DNA of 64,000 nucleotides. It comes from ZC4RG30 sp964417875. Lineage in GTDB: Bacteria; Pseudomonadota; Gammaproteobacteria; Steroidobacterales; Steroidobacteraceae. Made by a program: the position numbers and the translations under genes. Positions 1 to 8,309 of this stretch are shown here, piece by piece (position 1 is the first letter of the stretch; each line of letters begins with the position of its first letter). The DNA lies in NCBI GenBank assembly GCA_964417875.1, contig CAYQJU010000006.1:1-64000 (forward strand), read 5' to 3'. The notes below the pieces were generated by a model that saw only the letters and a program-made list of their open reading frames with translations, did no database searches and had not been told where the DNA came from.

Positions 1-640
1 GGAACTTGTAGATGTCCATGCCCAGCTCGCCCGAGGCCAGGCGCTTGCGCTTCTCTTCTTCCATCGCCACGCGCTTCGCGGCGGCTTCGGCCACCTTCGC
101 AGCGTCGGCGTTGCGCACCACGCAGACGCCATCGTCGTCTGCAACCACCACATCACCGGGGTGGATCACCTGTGCCGCGCAGATCACCGGCACGTTCACC
201 GAGCCCAGGCTGGCCTTGATGGTGCCCTGTGCATACACGCACTTGCTCCAGACCGGGAAGTCCATCTCCTTCAGCGTCGCCACGTCGCGCACGCCGGCAT
301 CGATGATCAGCGCCTGCACGCCGCGCGCCTGCAATGAGGTGGCCAGCAGGTCGCCGAAATAGCCGTCACTGCACGGCGAGGTGGGCGCGACCACGAGGAT
401 GTCGCCGGGTTTGCACACCTCGACGGCCACATGGATCATCCAGTTGTCGCCCGGCGGCGCGGACACGGTCACGGCAGGACCCGCGATGGAGCGGCCGGCA
501 TAGATCGGCCGCATGTACGGGGCGAGCAGGCCGGTGCGGCCCTGTGCCTCATGCACCGTGGCCACGCCATGGCCGGCCAGCGCCTTGCTCACGGCCTCAT
601 CCGGACGGGGAATCTCGCGCACGCAGACGTGCTTGCTCAT
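1..640 (-). CDS. ligK: 4-carboxy-4-hydroxy-2-oxoadipate aldolase (RraA-like), C-terminus cut by window edge
   Basis: About 213 residues are visible; the 3' end lies beyond base 1. The protein belongs to the RraA/LigK class II aldolase family. That family splits 4-carboxy-4-hydroxy-2-oxoadipate into pyruvate and oxaloacetate, the last step of protocatechuate 4,5-cleavage and gallate degradation. The active-site motif GVRD is present in the segment IIDAGVRDVATLKE, and the glycine-rich segment GDILVVAP is typical of the fold. The start ATG at 640 follows a good ribosome binding site (AAGGAGACG). It lies 13 nt downstream of the decarboxylase gene on the same strand, so the two are probably one operon for lignin-derived aromatics. 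A plain RraA (RNase E inhibitor) is less likely because of the neighbour. Confidence 0.82.
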   Translation of the reverse strand, partial: MSKHVCVREIPRPDEAVSKALAGHGVATVHEAQGRTGLLAPYMRPIYAGRSIAGPAVTVSAPPGDNWMIHVAVEVCKPGDILVVAPTSPCSDGYFGDLLATSLQARGVQALIIDAGVRDVATLKEMDFPVWSKCVYAQGTIKASLGSVNVPVICAAQVIHPGDVVVADDDGVCVVRNADAAKVAEAAAKRVAMEEEKRKRLASGELGMDIYKF

Positions 641-653
641 TGTTTCGTCTCCT

Positions 654-1694
654 TCAGGACAACTTGAACACCCGCCGCGCATTGCCTTCGAAGAAGGCCT
701 GCTTGTCGGCGTCGGAAATGGTCATCGCATCGCAGATCGCGACTTCCTCGGGAACATACTGGTAGGGATAGTCCATCGCATACATCACGCGATCGGAACC
801 CAGCACCTTCTGGCAGAACTCGATCGAGGGCTGCCAGGCCACGCCGCTGTTGGTGACGTAGACATTGTTCTTCAGATAGTGGCTCACCGGATGCTGCAGC
901 GCCTTCACGTTCGGATATCTCTCCGAGCGCACCGTGGCCGCGTGCATGTAGTCGAGGCGGTACAGCCAGAAGGGCAGCGCCTCGCCGGTATGGCCGATGA
1001 TGAACTGCAGCCGCGGGAAGCGATCGAACACACCGGCAATGATGATGCGCAGCATGTGCAGTCCGGTCTCGCAGGCAAAGCCATACACCGCGCCATCCAG
1101 GCCCGCATCCAGATAAGGCTGGATCATCGCCGGCGGCGGCGTGTTCGGATGCAGGTAGATGGGCACATCCAGCGCCTCGGCGGCCTCGAGCACCGGCAGG
1201 AACTGCGGCTCGTCCAGGTAATGCCCCTGGATATGCGAATTGATGATCACGGCCCTGAAGCCGAGCTTGCGCACCGCGCGCTCCATTTCCTTCACTGCAG
1301 CAGCAGGATCATGCGGCGCAATCGCGGCCATGCCGGTGTAGCGGTCCGGATGCCGGCGGCAGGCCTCGGCGAGCTGGTCATTGGCATCGATGGCAAGGCT
1401 CGAGGCCGTCGCCGGCTCGAACACCTGCACGCCCGGCGCCGTCAGCGCGATGACCTGGTGGTCGATGCCGGCGGCATCCATGTGCGCGATGCGCCGCTCG
1501 CCCAGGTCGTGCAGGCCATCAAGGATGAAGCGTGCGCGCTCGCTCATGCTCGCCGAATAGAAGCCCCACAGGCTGCGAAAGCCCGGGTCGTGGTACTTGC
1601 CGCTGTCGAGCAGCTGGCGGTATGCGGCGCTGATCTCGCGCGTGAAAAACGCCTCTTCGGTGGCGATGCGACGGTAGGCTGGCTTTGTTGTCAT
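654..1694 (-). CDS. ligW: 5-carboxyvanillate decarboxylase (amidohydrolase family)
   Basis: 346 residues, the usual length for LigW. The enzyme removes CO2 from 5-carboxyvanillate to give vanillate in the biphenyl branch of lignin breakdown. From memory, the sequence is very close to sphingomonad LigW: N-terminal RIATEEAF (residues 9-16), SLWGFY and SERA (41-54), ERRIAHMDAAGID (66-78) and AMDYPYQY near the C-terminus. Probable metal or active-site residues are Glu13/Glu14, His182 in YLHPN, His235 in GHTGE and Asp308 in AMDYPY. The start ATG has a GAAGGGA ribosome binding site. It is the first gene of a two-gene operon with the CHA aldolase. Related enzymes (gamma-resorcylate and ACMS decarboxylases) share the fold but not the SLWGFY block. 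Confidence 0.85.
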   Translation of the reverse strand: MTTKPAYRRIATEEAFFTREISAAYRQLLDSGKYHDPGFRSLWGFYSASMSERARFILDGLHDLGERRIAHMDAAGIDHQVIALTAPGVQVFEPATASSLAIDANDQLAEACRRHPDRYTGMAAIAPHDPAAAVKEMERAVRKLGFRAVIINSHIQGHYLDEPQFLPVLEAAEALDVPIYLHPNTPPPAMIQPYLDAGLDGAVYGFACETGLHMLRIIIAGVFDRFPRLQFIIGHTGEALPFWLYRLDYMHAATVRSERYPNVKALQHPVSHYLKNNVYVTNSGVAWQPSIEFCQKVLGSDRVMYAMDYPYQYVPEEVAICDAMTISDADKQAFFEGNARRVFKLS

Positions 1695-1896
1695 TCTGGA
1701 TTCCCTTCGGTCCGGCCGCTGTCGAAAGCCCGGTATTTAATCACATGCCCCCGGGGGACTCGCGCCGTGGCCGCCCGCCGCGGCGGCGGCGGCGCGGCGG
1801 CGCGGAATAAGGTTATCGGCGGCGCCGCGCGCCACGGTTGCTATCATGCAGGGATGTTCCCGCGTGACCGCCGCACTCGCGGCGACTGAGCCCCAC

Positions 1897-3327
1897 ATGT
1901 CCTATCCCGAACTGGCCCTGCTCATCGATGGCGAGCGTCTCGGCGCTTCCGGCCGTCGCACCATTCCCGTGATCAATCCGGCGACCGGCGCGGCACTGGC
2001 AGAATTGCCGCTGGCCGGCCCGGCGGATCTGGACCGCGCGCTGGACGCGGCGCGTCGCGCCTGGCCGGTGTGGCGCGCGCTGGGCCCGCGCGAGCGCGGC
2101 AAGATCATGCACCGCGCTGCCGACCTGCTGCGCGAGCGCTCCGAAACGATCGCGCGCATCGCCACGCAGGAAGAAGGCAAGACGCTGCCGGAGACGCGCC
2201 TGGAGCTGTCGGGTGCGGCAGAGATCTTCGACTGGTATGCCGAGGAAGGCCGGCGTGCCTATGGCCGCGTGCTGCCGCAGCGCGTGGCCGGCATGCGCAT
2301 GACCGTGGTGCGCGAGCCGGTGGGCCCGGTGGCGGCATTCGCGCCGTGGAATTTCCCGCTCGGCAATCCGGCGCGCAAGCTGGGCGCCGCGCTGGCCGCT
2401 GGCTGCAGCGTGATCCTGAAACCTGCCGAAGAAACGCCGGCCAGTGCGCTGGCCGTGGCGCAGGCGCTGGTGGATGCCGGTGCGCCGGCGGGTGTGCTGC
2501 AAATCGTCTTCGGCGTGCCATCCGAAGTGTCGCAGCACCTGATTGCATCGCCGGTGATCCGCGCGGTGCATTTCACCGGTTCCATCCCGGTGGGCAAGCA
2601 GCTCACCGCGCTGGCCGCCGCGGGCATGAAGCGCACCACGATGGAGCTGGGCGGCCATGCGCCGGTGCTGGTGTTCGACGATGTGGACGTCGACGCGGTG
2701 CTCGACATGGCCGTGGCGTCGAAGTATCGCAATGCCGGGCAGGTGTGCGTGTCGCCGACGCGCTTCTATGTGCACGAGTCCATCTACCAGCGCTTCGCCG
2801 AGGGCTTTGCCGCACGCGCGAAGCAGATCAAGGTGGGCGATGGCCTGGATGAATCGGTGCGCATGGGGCCGCTGGCCCATGATCGCCGCATCCCGGCGGT
2901 AGCCGGCCTCATTGACGAGGCCGTCGATGCCGGTGCGCGCGTGCTCGCCGGCGGCAAGGTGTTGCCCGGCCCGGGCTATTTTCATGCGCCGACGGTGCTG
3001 GCCGATGTGCCGGAGACCGCGCGCATCATGAACGAGGAGCCATTCGGACCGGTGGCGCTGATCCGTCCGTTCACAAGCTTCGAGGAGGCGATCTCGAACG
3101 CGAACCGCCTGCCATACGGACTGGCCGCCTATGCCTTCACGCAGAATGCGAAGCGCGTGAACCTGGTCGGCGAGCAGGTGGAATCGGGCATGCTGGGCAT
3201 CAACAGCTTCGTGATCGCGATGCCCGAGGCGCCGTTCGGTGGCGTGAAGGAAAGCGGGCACGGTTCCGAGGAAGGCGTCGAGGGACTCGAGGCCTGCCTG
3301 GTCACCAAGTTCATCACCGAGTCCTGA
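1897..3327 (+). CDS. NAD(P)-dependent aldehyde dehydrogenase, succinate-semialdehyde dehydrogenase-like
   Basis: 476 residues of the ALDH superfamily, oxidising an aldehyde to the acid in the cytoplasm. Visible motifs are FAPWNFP (148-154), the general base Glu250 in MELGG and the nucleophile Cys284 in RNAGQVC. The C-terminal half (EEPFGPVALI, GGVKESGHG) matches GabD-type succinate-semialdehyde dehydrogenases. It is divergent from the 5-carboxyvanillate decarboxylase, so an aromatic aldehyde such as vanillin is a possible substrate; sequence alone does not settle this. The start at 1897 (MSYPELALLIDGE) is chosen because the family begins with LLIDGE close to the N-terminus. An upstream in-frame ATG at 1846 would add 17 unrelated residues. 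Confidence 0.85.
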   Translation: MSYPELALLIDGERLGASGRRTIPVINPATGAALAELPLAGPADLDRALDAARRAWPVWRALGPRERGKIMHRAADLLRERSETIARIATQEEGKTLPETRLELSGAAEIFDWYAEEGRRAYGRVLPQRVAGMRMTVVREPVGPVAAFAPWNFPLGNPARKLGAALAAGCSVILKPAEETPASALAVAQALVDAGAPAGVLQIVFGVPSEVSQHLIASPVIRAVHFTGSIPVGKQLTALAAAGMKRTTMELGGHAPVLVFDDVDVDAVLDMAVASKYRNAGQVCVSPTRFYVHESIYQRFAEGFAARAKQIKVGDGLDESVRMGPLAHDRRIPAVAGLIDEAVDAGARVLAGGKVLPGPGYFHAPTVLADVPETARIMNEEPFGPVALIRPFTSFEEAISNANRLPYGLAAYAFTQNAKRVNLVGEQVESGMLGINSFVIAMPEAPFGGVKESGHGSEEGVEGLEACLVTKFITES

Positions 3328-3333
3328 AGCCAC

Positions 3334-3355
3334 GCCGGCCGTGCGCGCGGCCGGC
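3334..3355. terminator. GC hairpin between convergent genes
   Basis: Perfect inverted repeat: arms GCCGGCCG (3334-3341) and CGGCCGGC (3348-3355) around a 6-base loop. It sits 6 nt after the aldehyde dehydrogenase stop and 15 nt before the end of the convergent uppP, a natural place for a bidirectional terminator. There is no T-run, so intrinsic termination is only inferred from position. Confidence 0.4.
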
Positions 3356-3370
3356 TGCAGTGCGCGCCGT

Positions 3371-4171
3371 CTAGAGCAGCAGCCAGGCGGCCACCGCGGC
3401 CGCCGCAAAGCGCCACCACGCGAACAGCGCCAGGCCATGGCGGTTCAGCCAGGCCACCATCCATTTCACCGCCAGCGCGGCCGAGACCCAGGCGGCGAGA
3501 AAGCCGGTCAGCAGCGCCGGCCAGCCATAGCTGCCAAGCATCCCGTCGCCGCTCTTGACGATGCTGTAGGCCGAAGCGGCGGTCAGCGTCACCACGCCCA
3601 GCAGGAAGGCGAATTCCACCGCCGCAGCCAGTGACAGGCCGACGGCAAGACCACCCAGGATGGTGACGAGGCTGCGGCTGGTGCCCGGCCACATCGCGAT
3701 CGCCTGGATGAAGCCGATCACCACCGCGGCGCGCCACGTCAGGCTGGCCAGATCGAGTCCCTCGCGCCGCGCGGCAATCCACTTCGACAGCGCCAGGATC
3801 AGCACGCCACCGACGATCCACGCGGCAATCACCGGCTTCGCGCCGAACAGGTGCTGCTCGATGTGATCGCCGAAGATCAGGCCGAGGACGGCGGCCGGGA
3901 GGAAGGCTGCGATCAGGCACAGCGCCAGATCCCGTCCGGCCGGGTCCTTGCCCATCAGCCCCTGCACCATGCCGGCCACGCGGTGCCGATAGGTGCCCAG
4001 CACCGCCACGATGGCGCCGGCCTGGATGGCAATGGCATAGGCATTGGCTGCCTCGCCTTCCTCGATGCCCAGCAGGCGCTGCGCGATCAACAGATGTCCG
4101 GTGGAGGACACCGGCAGATATTCGGTAATGCCTTCGACCAGCCCCAGGATCAGGGCTTGCAACAGATCCAT
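3371..4171 (-). CDS. uppP: Undecaprenyl-diphosphatase
   Basis: 266 residues, the normal length for UppP/BacA. This integral inner-membrane enzyme dephosphorylates undecaprenyl pyrophosphate, recycling the lipid carrier of peptidoglycan synthesis; overexpression confers bacitracin resistance in known cases. Family signatures are EGITEYLPVSSTGHL (residues 13-27, the glutamate-rich box) and the phosphatase segment PGTSRS near residue 165. About seven to eight hydrophobic helices are visible. The ATG is preceded by AGGA at a suitable distance. It follows the subtilase gene on the same strand with a 9-nt gap and is probably co-transcribed. Confidence 0.95.
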   Translation of the reverse strand: MDLLQALILGLVEGITEYLPVSSTGHLLIAQRLLGIEEGEAANAYAIAIQAGAIVAVLGTYRHRVAGMVQGLMGKDPAGRDLALCLIAAFLPAAVLGLIFGDHIEQHLFGAKPVIAAWIVGGVLILALSKWIAARREGLDLASLTWRAAVVIGFIQAIAMWPGTSRSLVTILGGLAVGLSLAAAVEFAFLLGVVTLTAASAYSIVKSGDGMLGSYGWPALLTGFLAAWVSAALAVKWMVAWLNRHGLALFAWWRFAAAAVAAWLLL

Positions 4172-4180
4172 GATGTCGTC

Positions 4181-5905
4181 CTAACGGTAACGGGAGATGG
4201 GCGGCCGCAGCCTGCAATGGCGCGCGGCCAGCAGCATCGACAGCAGCGCCAGCGCGGCGGGCGGCAGCGCGCCGCCGCCCCCTCCGCCAGGCCCTGTGTC
4301 GTCGCCGGGCGGTGCTGCGGGAATGGCCGCCTGCGCAGCGGCCACGGCGGCGCCGGCATCGAGCATGCCGGCGCCGCAATACTGCGTGCTGCAGATGCAT
4401 TCAGCTTCCTGCAGCGGCGTGATGTCCGGCGATTCGCAGGCCGGCGGCTGTGGCTGCGTGTCGCTGGTGGTGGGGAAGGGGCGGGCGCTGTCGCGCACCA
4501 GCTGGATGAGCTGGCGAGGAGCAAGATCCGGATTGACCGCCAGCATCAGCGCCGCGGTGCCGGCAACCAGCGGCGCCGCAAAGCTGGTGCCCACGGTCGG
4601 CTGCACCAGCGGTGATGAATAGCCTTCCTGCATCGGCACCGTGGTGCCGAGGTTGGTCAGCGTATTCAGCGCGAACAGGCACGGGTCGCCATCGCCGGGA
4701 TTGATGCAGTTGCCGGCGGGCGCGGCGATGCCCACCTCGGGGCCGAGGTTGCTGTAGCCCACCTTGGTGCCCACATGGCGGATGCCCGCCACGGCCAGCA
4801 CGCCGTCGCAGCTGGCCGGCGTGCCCACGGCCGCGCCGGAGTTGCCGGTGGAGGCCACGATCAACGTGCCGTGGGCGGTGACCTGGCGTACGGCCACGCG
4901 ATACATCTGCGACAGCTCGTCAGTGCAGGGTCGGTCCGTGCCCAGGCTCATGTTGATCACGCGCGCCGGATGCGGGTTGATCGGCGGCAGCGGTGACTGC
5001 AGCACTGGCGGCGGCGGCGCCATGCCGGCGGCCCAGTACATGCCGGCGATGACGTCGGAGACGAAGCCGCCGCACTTGCCCAGCACGCGCACCGGCAGCA
5101 CCTTCACGTGGAAGCCGGCGCCGGCCATGCCGATGCCATTGTCGCTGGCCGCGGCGATCAGGCCTGCCACGCGCGTGCCGTGCCAGCTGCTTTCCAGCGG
5201 CAGGTCGAAGTTCGGGCCGCCACCACATTCGTTGTCGGAAAACTCCGGGGTGGCCAGGTCCTCGGCGGTGATGAAGTCGCCGGGATCGGTGGGGTCGGCG
5301 TCCCAACCCTCATCGCCATCGTTGCCCACCTGCGCGGTGGAGACGAAATCCCAGCCGGGCAGCAGCTTGCCCTGCAGGTCCGGGTGATCCGGCCGCACGC
5401 CCGAGTCGAGTACCGCCACCACCACGGAAGAATCTGCCGCGCTGCTGCCGCCGCGGGTGATCGACCAGGCGGCATTGGCGCGGATGGCCGCCGGCCAGAA
5501 GTCCTGCAGGTACCACTGGTCGCTGAAGTATTGCGGATCGTTCGGGACATAGGCATGCGCGCGCACGCGCTGGTCCGGCACCGCAAGGTCGATGTCCGGG
5601 TCGGCGCGCAGTGCGGCCAGTGCCGCGGCCAGCTCGCGGCCGGCCAGCGGCTCGGCCAGCTGCAGCACCGAGAGGCTGCCGCCGAGGTTCCAGCCGCGCG
5701 CGAGGCGGTGGTGGTTGCGGTCGGCCAGCGTGCGAAGCCGCGACGGGGTGGCGTGCGCAGTGCTGCCGGCGGGGGAGGCGCGCCACTTCACGATGATGCG
5801 CGTGGTGGCATCGGCCGGCGCGGCGGCAGCGGCGGAAGCGGCCACGGGCAGCGCCCACAGCAGCGCGCAGAAGAAGACCCGCAGGGACGCAAAACAGGCA
5901 CTCAC
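4181..5905 (-). CDS. Exported S8 (subtilisin-like) serine peptidase with GlyGly-CTERM-like tail
   Basis: About 574 residues. An N-terminal signal peptide (ALLWALPVAASAAAAA) is followed by a propeptide-like stretch and the peptidase domain. The catalytic triad is recognisable: Asp in VAVLDSGV, His in SSWHGTRVAGLIAA, Ser in VGTSFAAPLVAG; ASTGNSG carries the oxyanion Asn. The C-terminus is glycine-rich (GPGGGGGG), then a short hydrophobic helix (AALALLSMLLAA), then an arginine-rich end, the pattern of GlyGly-CTERM proteins processed by rhombosortase. Start: GTG at 5905 is preferred because TAACAT, a plausible -10 box, ends 9 nt before it; a TTG at 5914 is the alternative. It lies upstream of uppP. 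Confidence 0.85.
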   Translation of the reverse strand: MSACFASLRVFFCALLWALPVAASAAAAAPADATTRIIVKWRASPAGSTAHATPSRLRTLADRNHHRLARGWNLGGSLSVLQLAEPLAGRELAAALAALRADPDIDLAVPDQRVRAHAYVPNDPQYFSDQWYLQDFWPAAIRANAAWSITRGGSSAADSSVVVAVLDSGVRPDHPDLQGKLLPGWDFVSTAQVGNDGDEGWDADPTDPGDFITAEDLATPEFSDNECGGGPNFDLPLESSWHGTRVAGLIAAASDNGIGMAGAGFHVKVLPVRVLGKCGGFVSDVIAGMYWAAGMAPPPPVLQSPLPPINPHPARVINMSLGTDRPCTDELSQMYRVAVRQVTAHGTLIVASTGNSGAAVGTPASCDGVLAVAGIRHVGTKVGYSNLGPEVGIAAPAGNCINPGDGDPCLFALNTLTNLGTTVPMQEGYSSPLVQPTVGTSFAAPLVAGTAALMLAVNPDLAPRQLIQLVRDSARPFPTTSDTQPQPPACESPDITPLQEAECICSTQYCGAGMLDAGAAVAAAQAAIPAAPPGDDTGPGGGGGGALPPAALALLSMLLAARHCRLRPPISRYR

Positions 5906-6016
5906 GTTGCGCAAATGTTACCGCCATTTGTGCGGCAACAGAGGATTTAACGGCCGCCGCGGCTGCCGCTGCACACGGCCTAATGAGCCTCCCATCGGTG
6001 ACAGGAGGAGAGTGTG

Positions 6017-6265
6017 ATGCAGTCCATGCGGCAGAAGGGTCAGGGCATGACCGAATACATCATCATCGTGGCGCTGATCGCCATCGCGGCGATCGGTGTC
6101 TACACGGCATTCGGCAAGACGGTGCGCGGCCAGATGGCCGTCACGGCGCAGGCGCTGGGTGGCAACAGCACCGAAGAGGCGCGAGCCGAAACCGAGGTCG
6201 CGGGCGAGGATGCCGTCGAACAGGCGGCGCGCGAAATCCAGCTCAACGACTACGACGAGCAGTAA
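6017..6265 (+). CDS. flp: Flp-type pilin
   Basis: 82 residues. A type IVb (Flp) prepilin with a short basic leader and the class III signal G/QGMTEY: cleavage after Gly leaves Glu at +5 and Tyr at +6, as in Flp pilins. A hydrophobic helix follows (IIIVALIAIAAIGVYTAF). The C-terminal third is acidic and alanine-rich. The ATG at 6017 has a perfect AGGAGG (6003-6008) at 8 nt; a GTG at 6014 is less well spaced. It is the first gene of the Tad pilus operon and probably encodes the major subunit, needing high expression. A dedicated prepilin peptidase (CpaA/TadV) is not in the window. Confidence 0.9.
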   Translation: MQSMRQKGQGMTEYIIIVALIAIAAIGVYTAFGKTVRGQMAVTAQALGGNSTEEARAETEVAGEDAVEQAAREIQLNDYDEQ

Positions 6266-6270
6266 CGTTC

Positions 6271-7587
6271 ATGCGTCGGCTGCATTCGGGACAGGCGCTG
6301 ATCGCGTCACTGGCGCTGCTGGCAGGGATGCTGGGCGGCTTCGTTCTGGTCTTCCACTCAGGCCAGCTCGTCAATGACAAGATGCGCCTCACCAATGCAG
6401 TCGACGCTGCCGCCTACAGCGCCGCGCAGTGGCAGGCACGCGCGCTGAATTTCCAGGCCTACATCAATCGCGCCATCGTCGCGAACGAGGTGGCCGTCGC
6501 ACAGCTGGTGAGCCTGCGCTCCTGGTCGCACTATGTGGATTCGGCCACCACGCGCATCGACCAGGTCACGCAGTTCGTGCCCTATCTTGCCGCGCCAATG
6601 CGCGCGCTGGAGCGTGGCTGGGATGCGGTCGATGCCGCACTCGGCAGTACGCTGCCGCCCATCGAGGGCGCGATCTCGTTCTGGAACGCCCAGATGCTGG
6701 CCGCGGCGCAGGCGTCCGCGCACATGAGTGCGCCGCCCGCCGCGGCCGACATGGTCGGGCAGGTGCTGCGGGCCAATGAACCGCGGGCACGCATCTCGGC
6801 AGCCACGCGGCTGCTGCAGGCCCGCAACGCAGCGGCCTGGCATCGCTTCACGCAGCGCAACGAGCGCGGTGGTGGCGACCTGCGCCGCTTCACGCAGCTG
6901 CTGGCCGATTCGCGCGACGGCTTCACCCGCGCGCGCAGCGCCACACTGTTCGACTTCGGTTTCCTCTCGCTGCAGCGGCGCGGCGGCACCGACCTGATCG
7001 GCGAGTACACCTGGCGCGGCATCGATACGCTGTCGCTGCATATCAACCTGTTCCTGCGCCGTGACGAGGTGCCGCTGGCGTGGGGCGCCGCCGAACAGCG
7101 GCACTCGCGCGTCAGCACGCGATCGCGCGGCCAGCATGGCGGCAGCGTGTCGCGCAATCCTGCCGCTTCCCGCCGCGCGCAGCGCGACATGCAATCCTCC
7201 ACGCTGTACCAGGGCATCCCGCAGATCCGCACGTTGGTGAATCCGCGCTCGACTGCACCGCGTGCGCTGGTCTATTCGGTGGTCGCGCACCTGCCGGCAG
7301 AGGAAGTCCGCACGCTCGACCGGCTGCTGATGCCCGCCGGCCTGCCGACCGTCGAAGGCGGCCGTGAATCGGTGGCGCCGCGCCTGGCCGATGCCCAACT
7401 GCATGCCATCGGCAGTGCCGAGGTGTTTTTCCAGCGGCCTGCCGCGCGTGCCGACGGGCGCGTGGAGCATGCCAGCCTGTTCAATCCCTACTGGCAGGTG
7501 CGCCTGGTTCCCACAACAGCAAGCGATCGCCAGCTCACCGCGCCATCACGTGGTCTCACGGCCGATCCCTTTGCGGTGCTGCCATGA
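6271..7587 (+). CDS. TadG-like pilus assembly protein
   Basis: 438 residues. The N-terminus has a short basic leader, a hydrophobic helix (residues ~8-27) and the TadE/G signature NDKMRLTNAVDAAAYSAA, in which the aspartate-alanine block follows the membrane helix. The rest is periplasmic, rich in Arg and Ala, with no recognisable enzyme motif. It starts 5 nt after the Flp pilin and overlaps the next gene by ATGA, so the genes are translationally coupled. In Tad systems such proteins are minor pilin or assembly factors anchored in the inner membrane. The start is taken at 6271, the first ATG giving the membrane helix at the N-terminus. Confidence 0.75.
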   Translation: MRRLHSGQALIASLALLAGMLGGFVLVFHSGQLVNDKMRLTNAVDAAAYSAAQWQARALNFQAYINRAIVANEVAVAQLVSLRSWSHYVDSATTRIDQVTQFVPYLAAPMRALERGWDAVDAALGSTLPPIEGAISFWNAQMLAAAQASAHMSAPPAAADMVGQVLRANEPRARISAATRLLQARNAAAWHRFTQRNERGGGDLRRFTQLLADSRDGFTRARSATLFDFGFLSLQRRGGTDLIGEYTWRGIDTLSLHINLFLRRDEVPLAWGAAEQRHSRVSTRSRGQHGGSVSRNPAASRRAQRDMQSSTLYQGIPQIRTLVNPRSTAPRALVYSVVAHLPAEEVRTLDRLLMPAGLPTVEGGRESVAPRLADAQLHAIGSAEVFFQRPAARADGRVEHASLFNPYWQVRLVPTTASDRQLTAPSRGLTADPFAVLP

Positions 7588-8309
7588 GGCGCCAGGCCGG
7601 CCAGAGCATGGCGGAATTTGCGGCGGGTGGCGCGGTGCTGTCGCTGCTGATGCTGGGTGCAGTGGCCATTGCCGGCTACCAGGAAGTGGACCGGCGTGGC
7701 CTGTCCGCGGCAAGGCAGTCGGCATGGCAACTGGCCCTGCAGACCGGAGCCGATACCGAAACCCTGCGTGGCGGCCTGCACCGCGATTTCTATTCCGATG
7801 CCGGCATGCAGGATCCCTTCGGCACGCGCCTGCTCGTTGCCGAAGATGCCCTGCAGCTGCAGGTCGACCGGATCAGCTCCGAAGGCTTCGCCGGCCTTGC
7901 GGAAAACGCCATGCGTGCGCCGATGCTCGGCGTCGGCACGCTGCTCGGCGGCGACTTCGATGTGCAGGATCGCGGCCTGCGCCAGAGCACCATCCGCAGC
8001 CGCATCGCGCCGCTGGCGCGCATGCCGGCGCCATTCGACACCCTCGAGCTGGAACTCACCAGTTCCTTTGCACTGCTCGATGACGCCTGGCATGCAGCCG
8101 GCGTGGCGCATGTGCGCGAGCGTGCCGGCGGACTGGTCCCCATCGGACAGCTGCGCGCGCTGAATGTCATCTGGCAGCCACTGAGCATTCCGCTGCGGCT
8201 GGTGGAGCCTTCACTGGGCGAGCTGTGCCTCGGGCTGCTCGAACCGGATCGCATCCCGGAGGATCGGCTCGGTCCGGGTCGTGCAGCGCCACCGCGGGGA
8301 TGTCCATGA
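7584..8309 (+). CDS. TadE-like minor pseudopilin
   Basis: 241 residues. The leader MRRQAG followed by QSMAEF fits a TadE-type prepilin-peptidase site (Glu at +5, Phe at +6), then a hydrophobic helix (AAGGAVLSLLMLGAVAIAG). The periplasmic domain has no motif I recognise. It overlaps both neighbours by 4 nt (ATGA). A role as a minor pilin initiating or stabilising the Flp pilus is inferred from the signal and the operon. Confidence 0.7.
   Translation: MRRQAGQSMAEFAAGGAVLSLLMLGAVAIAGYQEVDRRGLSAARQSAWQLALQTGADTETLRGGLHRDFYSDAGMQDPFGTRLLVAEDALQLQVDRISSEGFAGLAENAMRAPMLGVGTLLGGDFDVQDRGLRQSTIRSRIAPLARMPAPFDTLELELTSSFALLDDAWHAAGVAHVRERAGGLVPIGQLRALNVIWQPLSIPLRLVEPSLGELCLGLLEPDRIPEDRLGPGRAAPPRGCP

Noticed and set aside
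1762..1806. GCC/GGC repeats between ligW and the aldehyde dehydrogenase as a regulatory element
   Set aside because: It looks like simple GC-rich low-complexity sequence; no defined palindrome with a known consensus could be supported.
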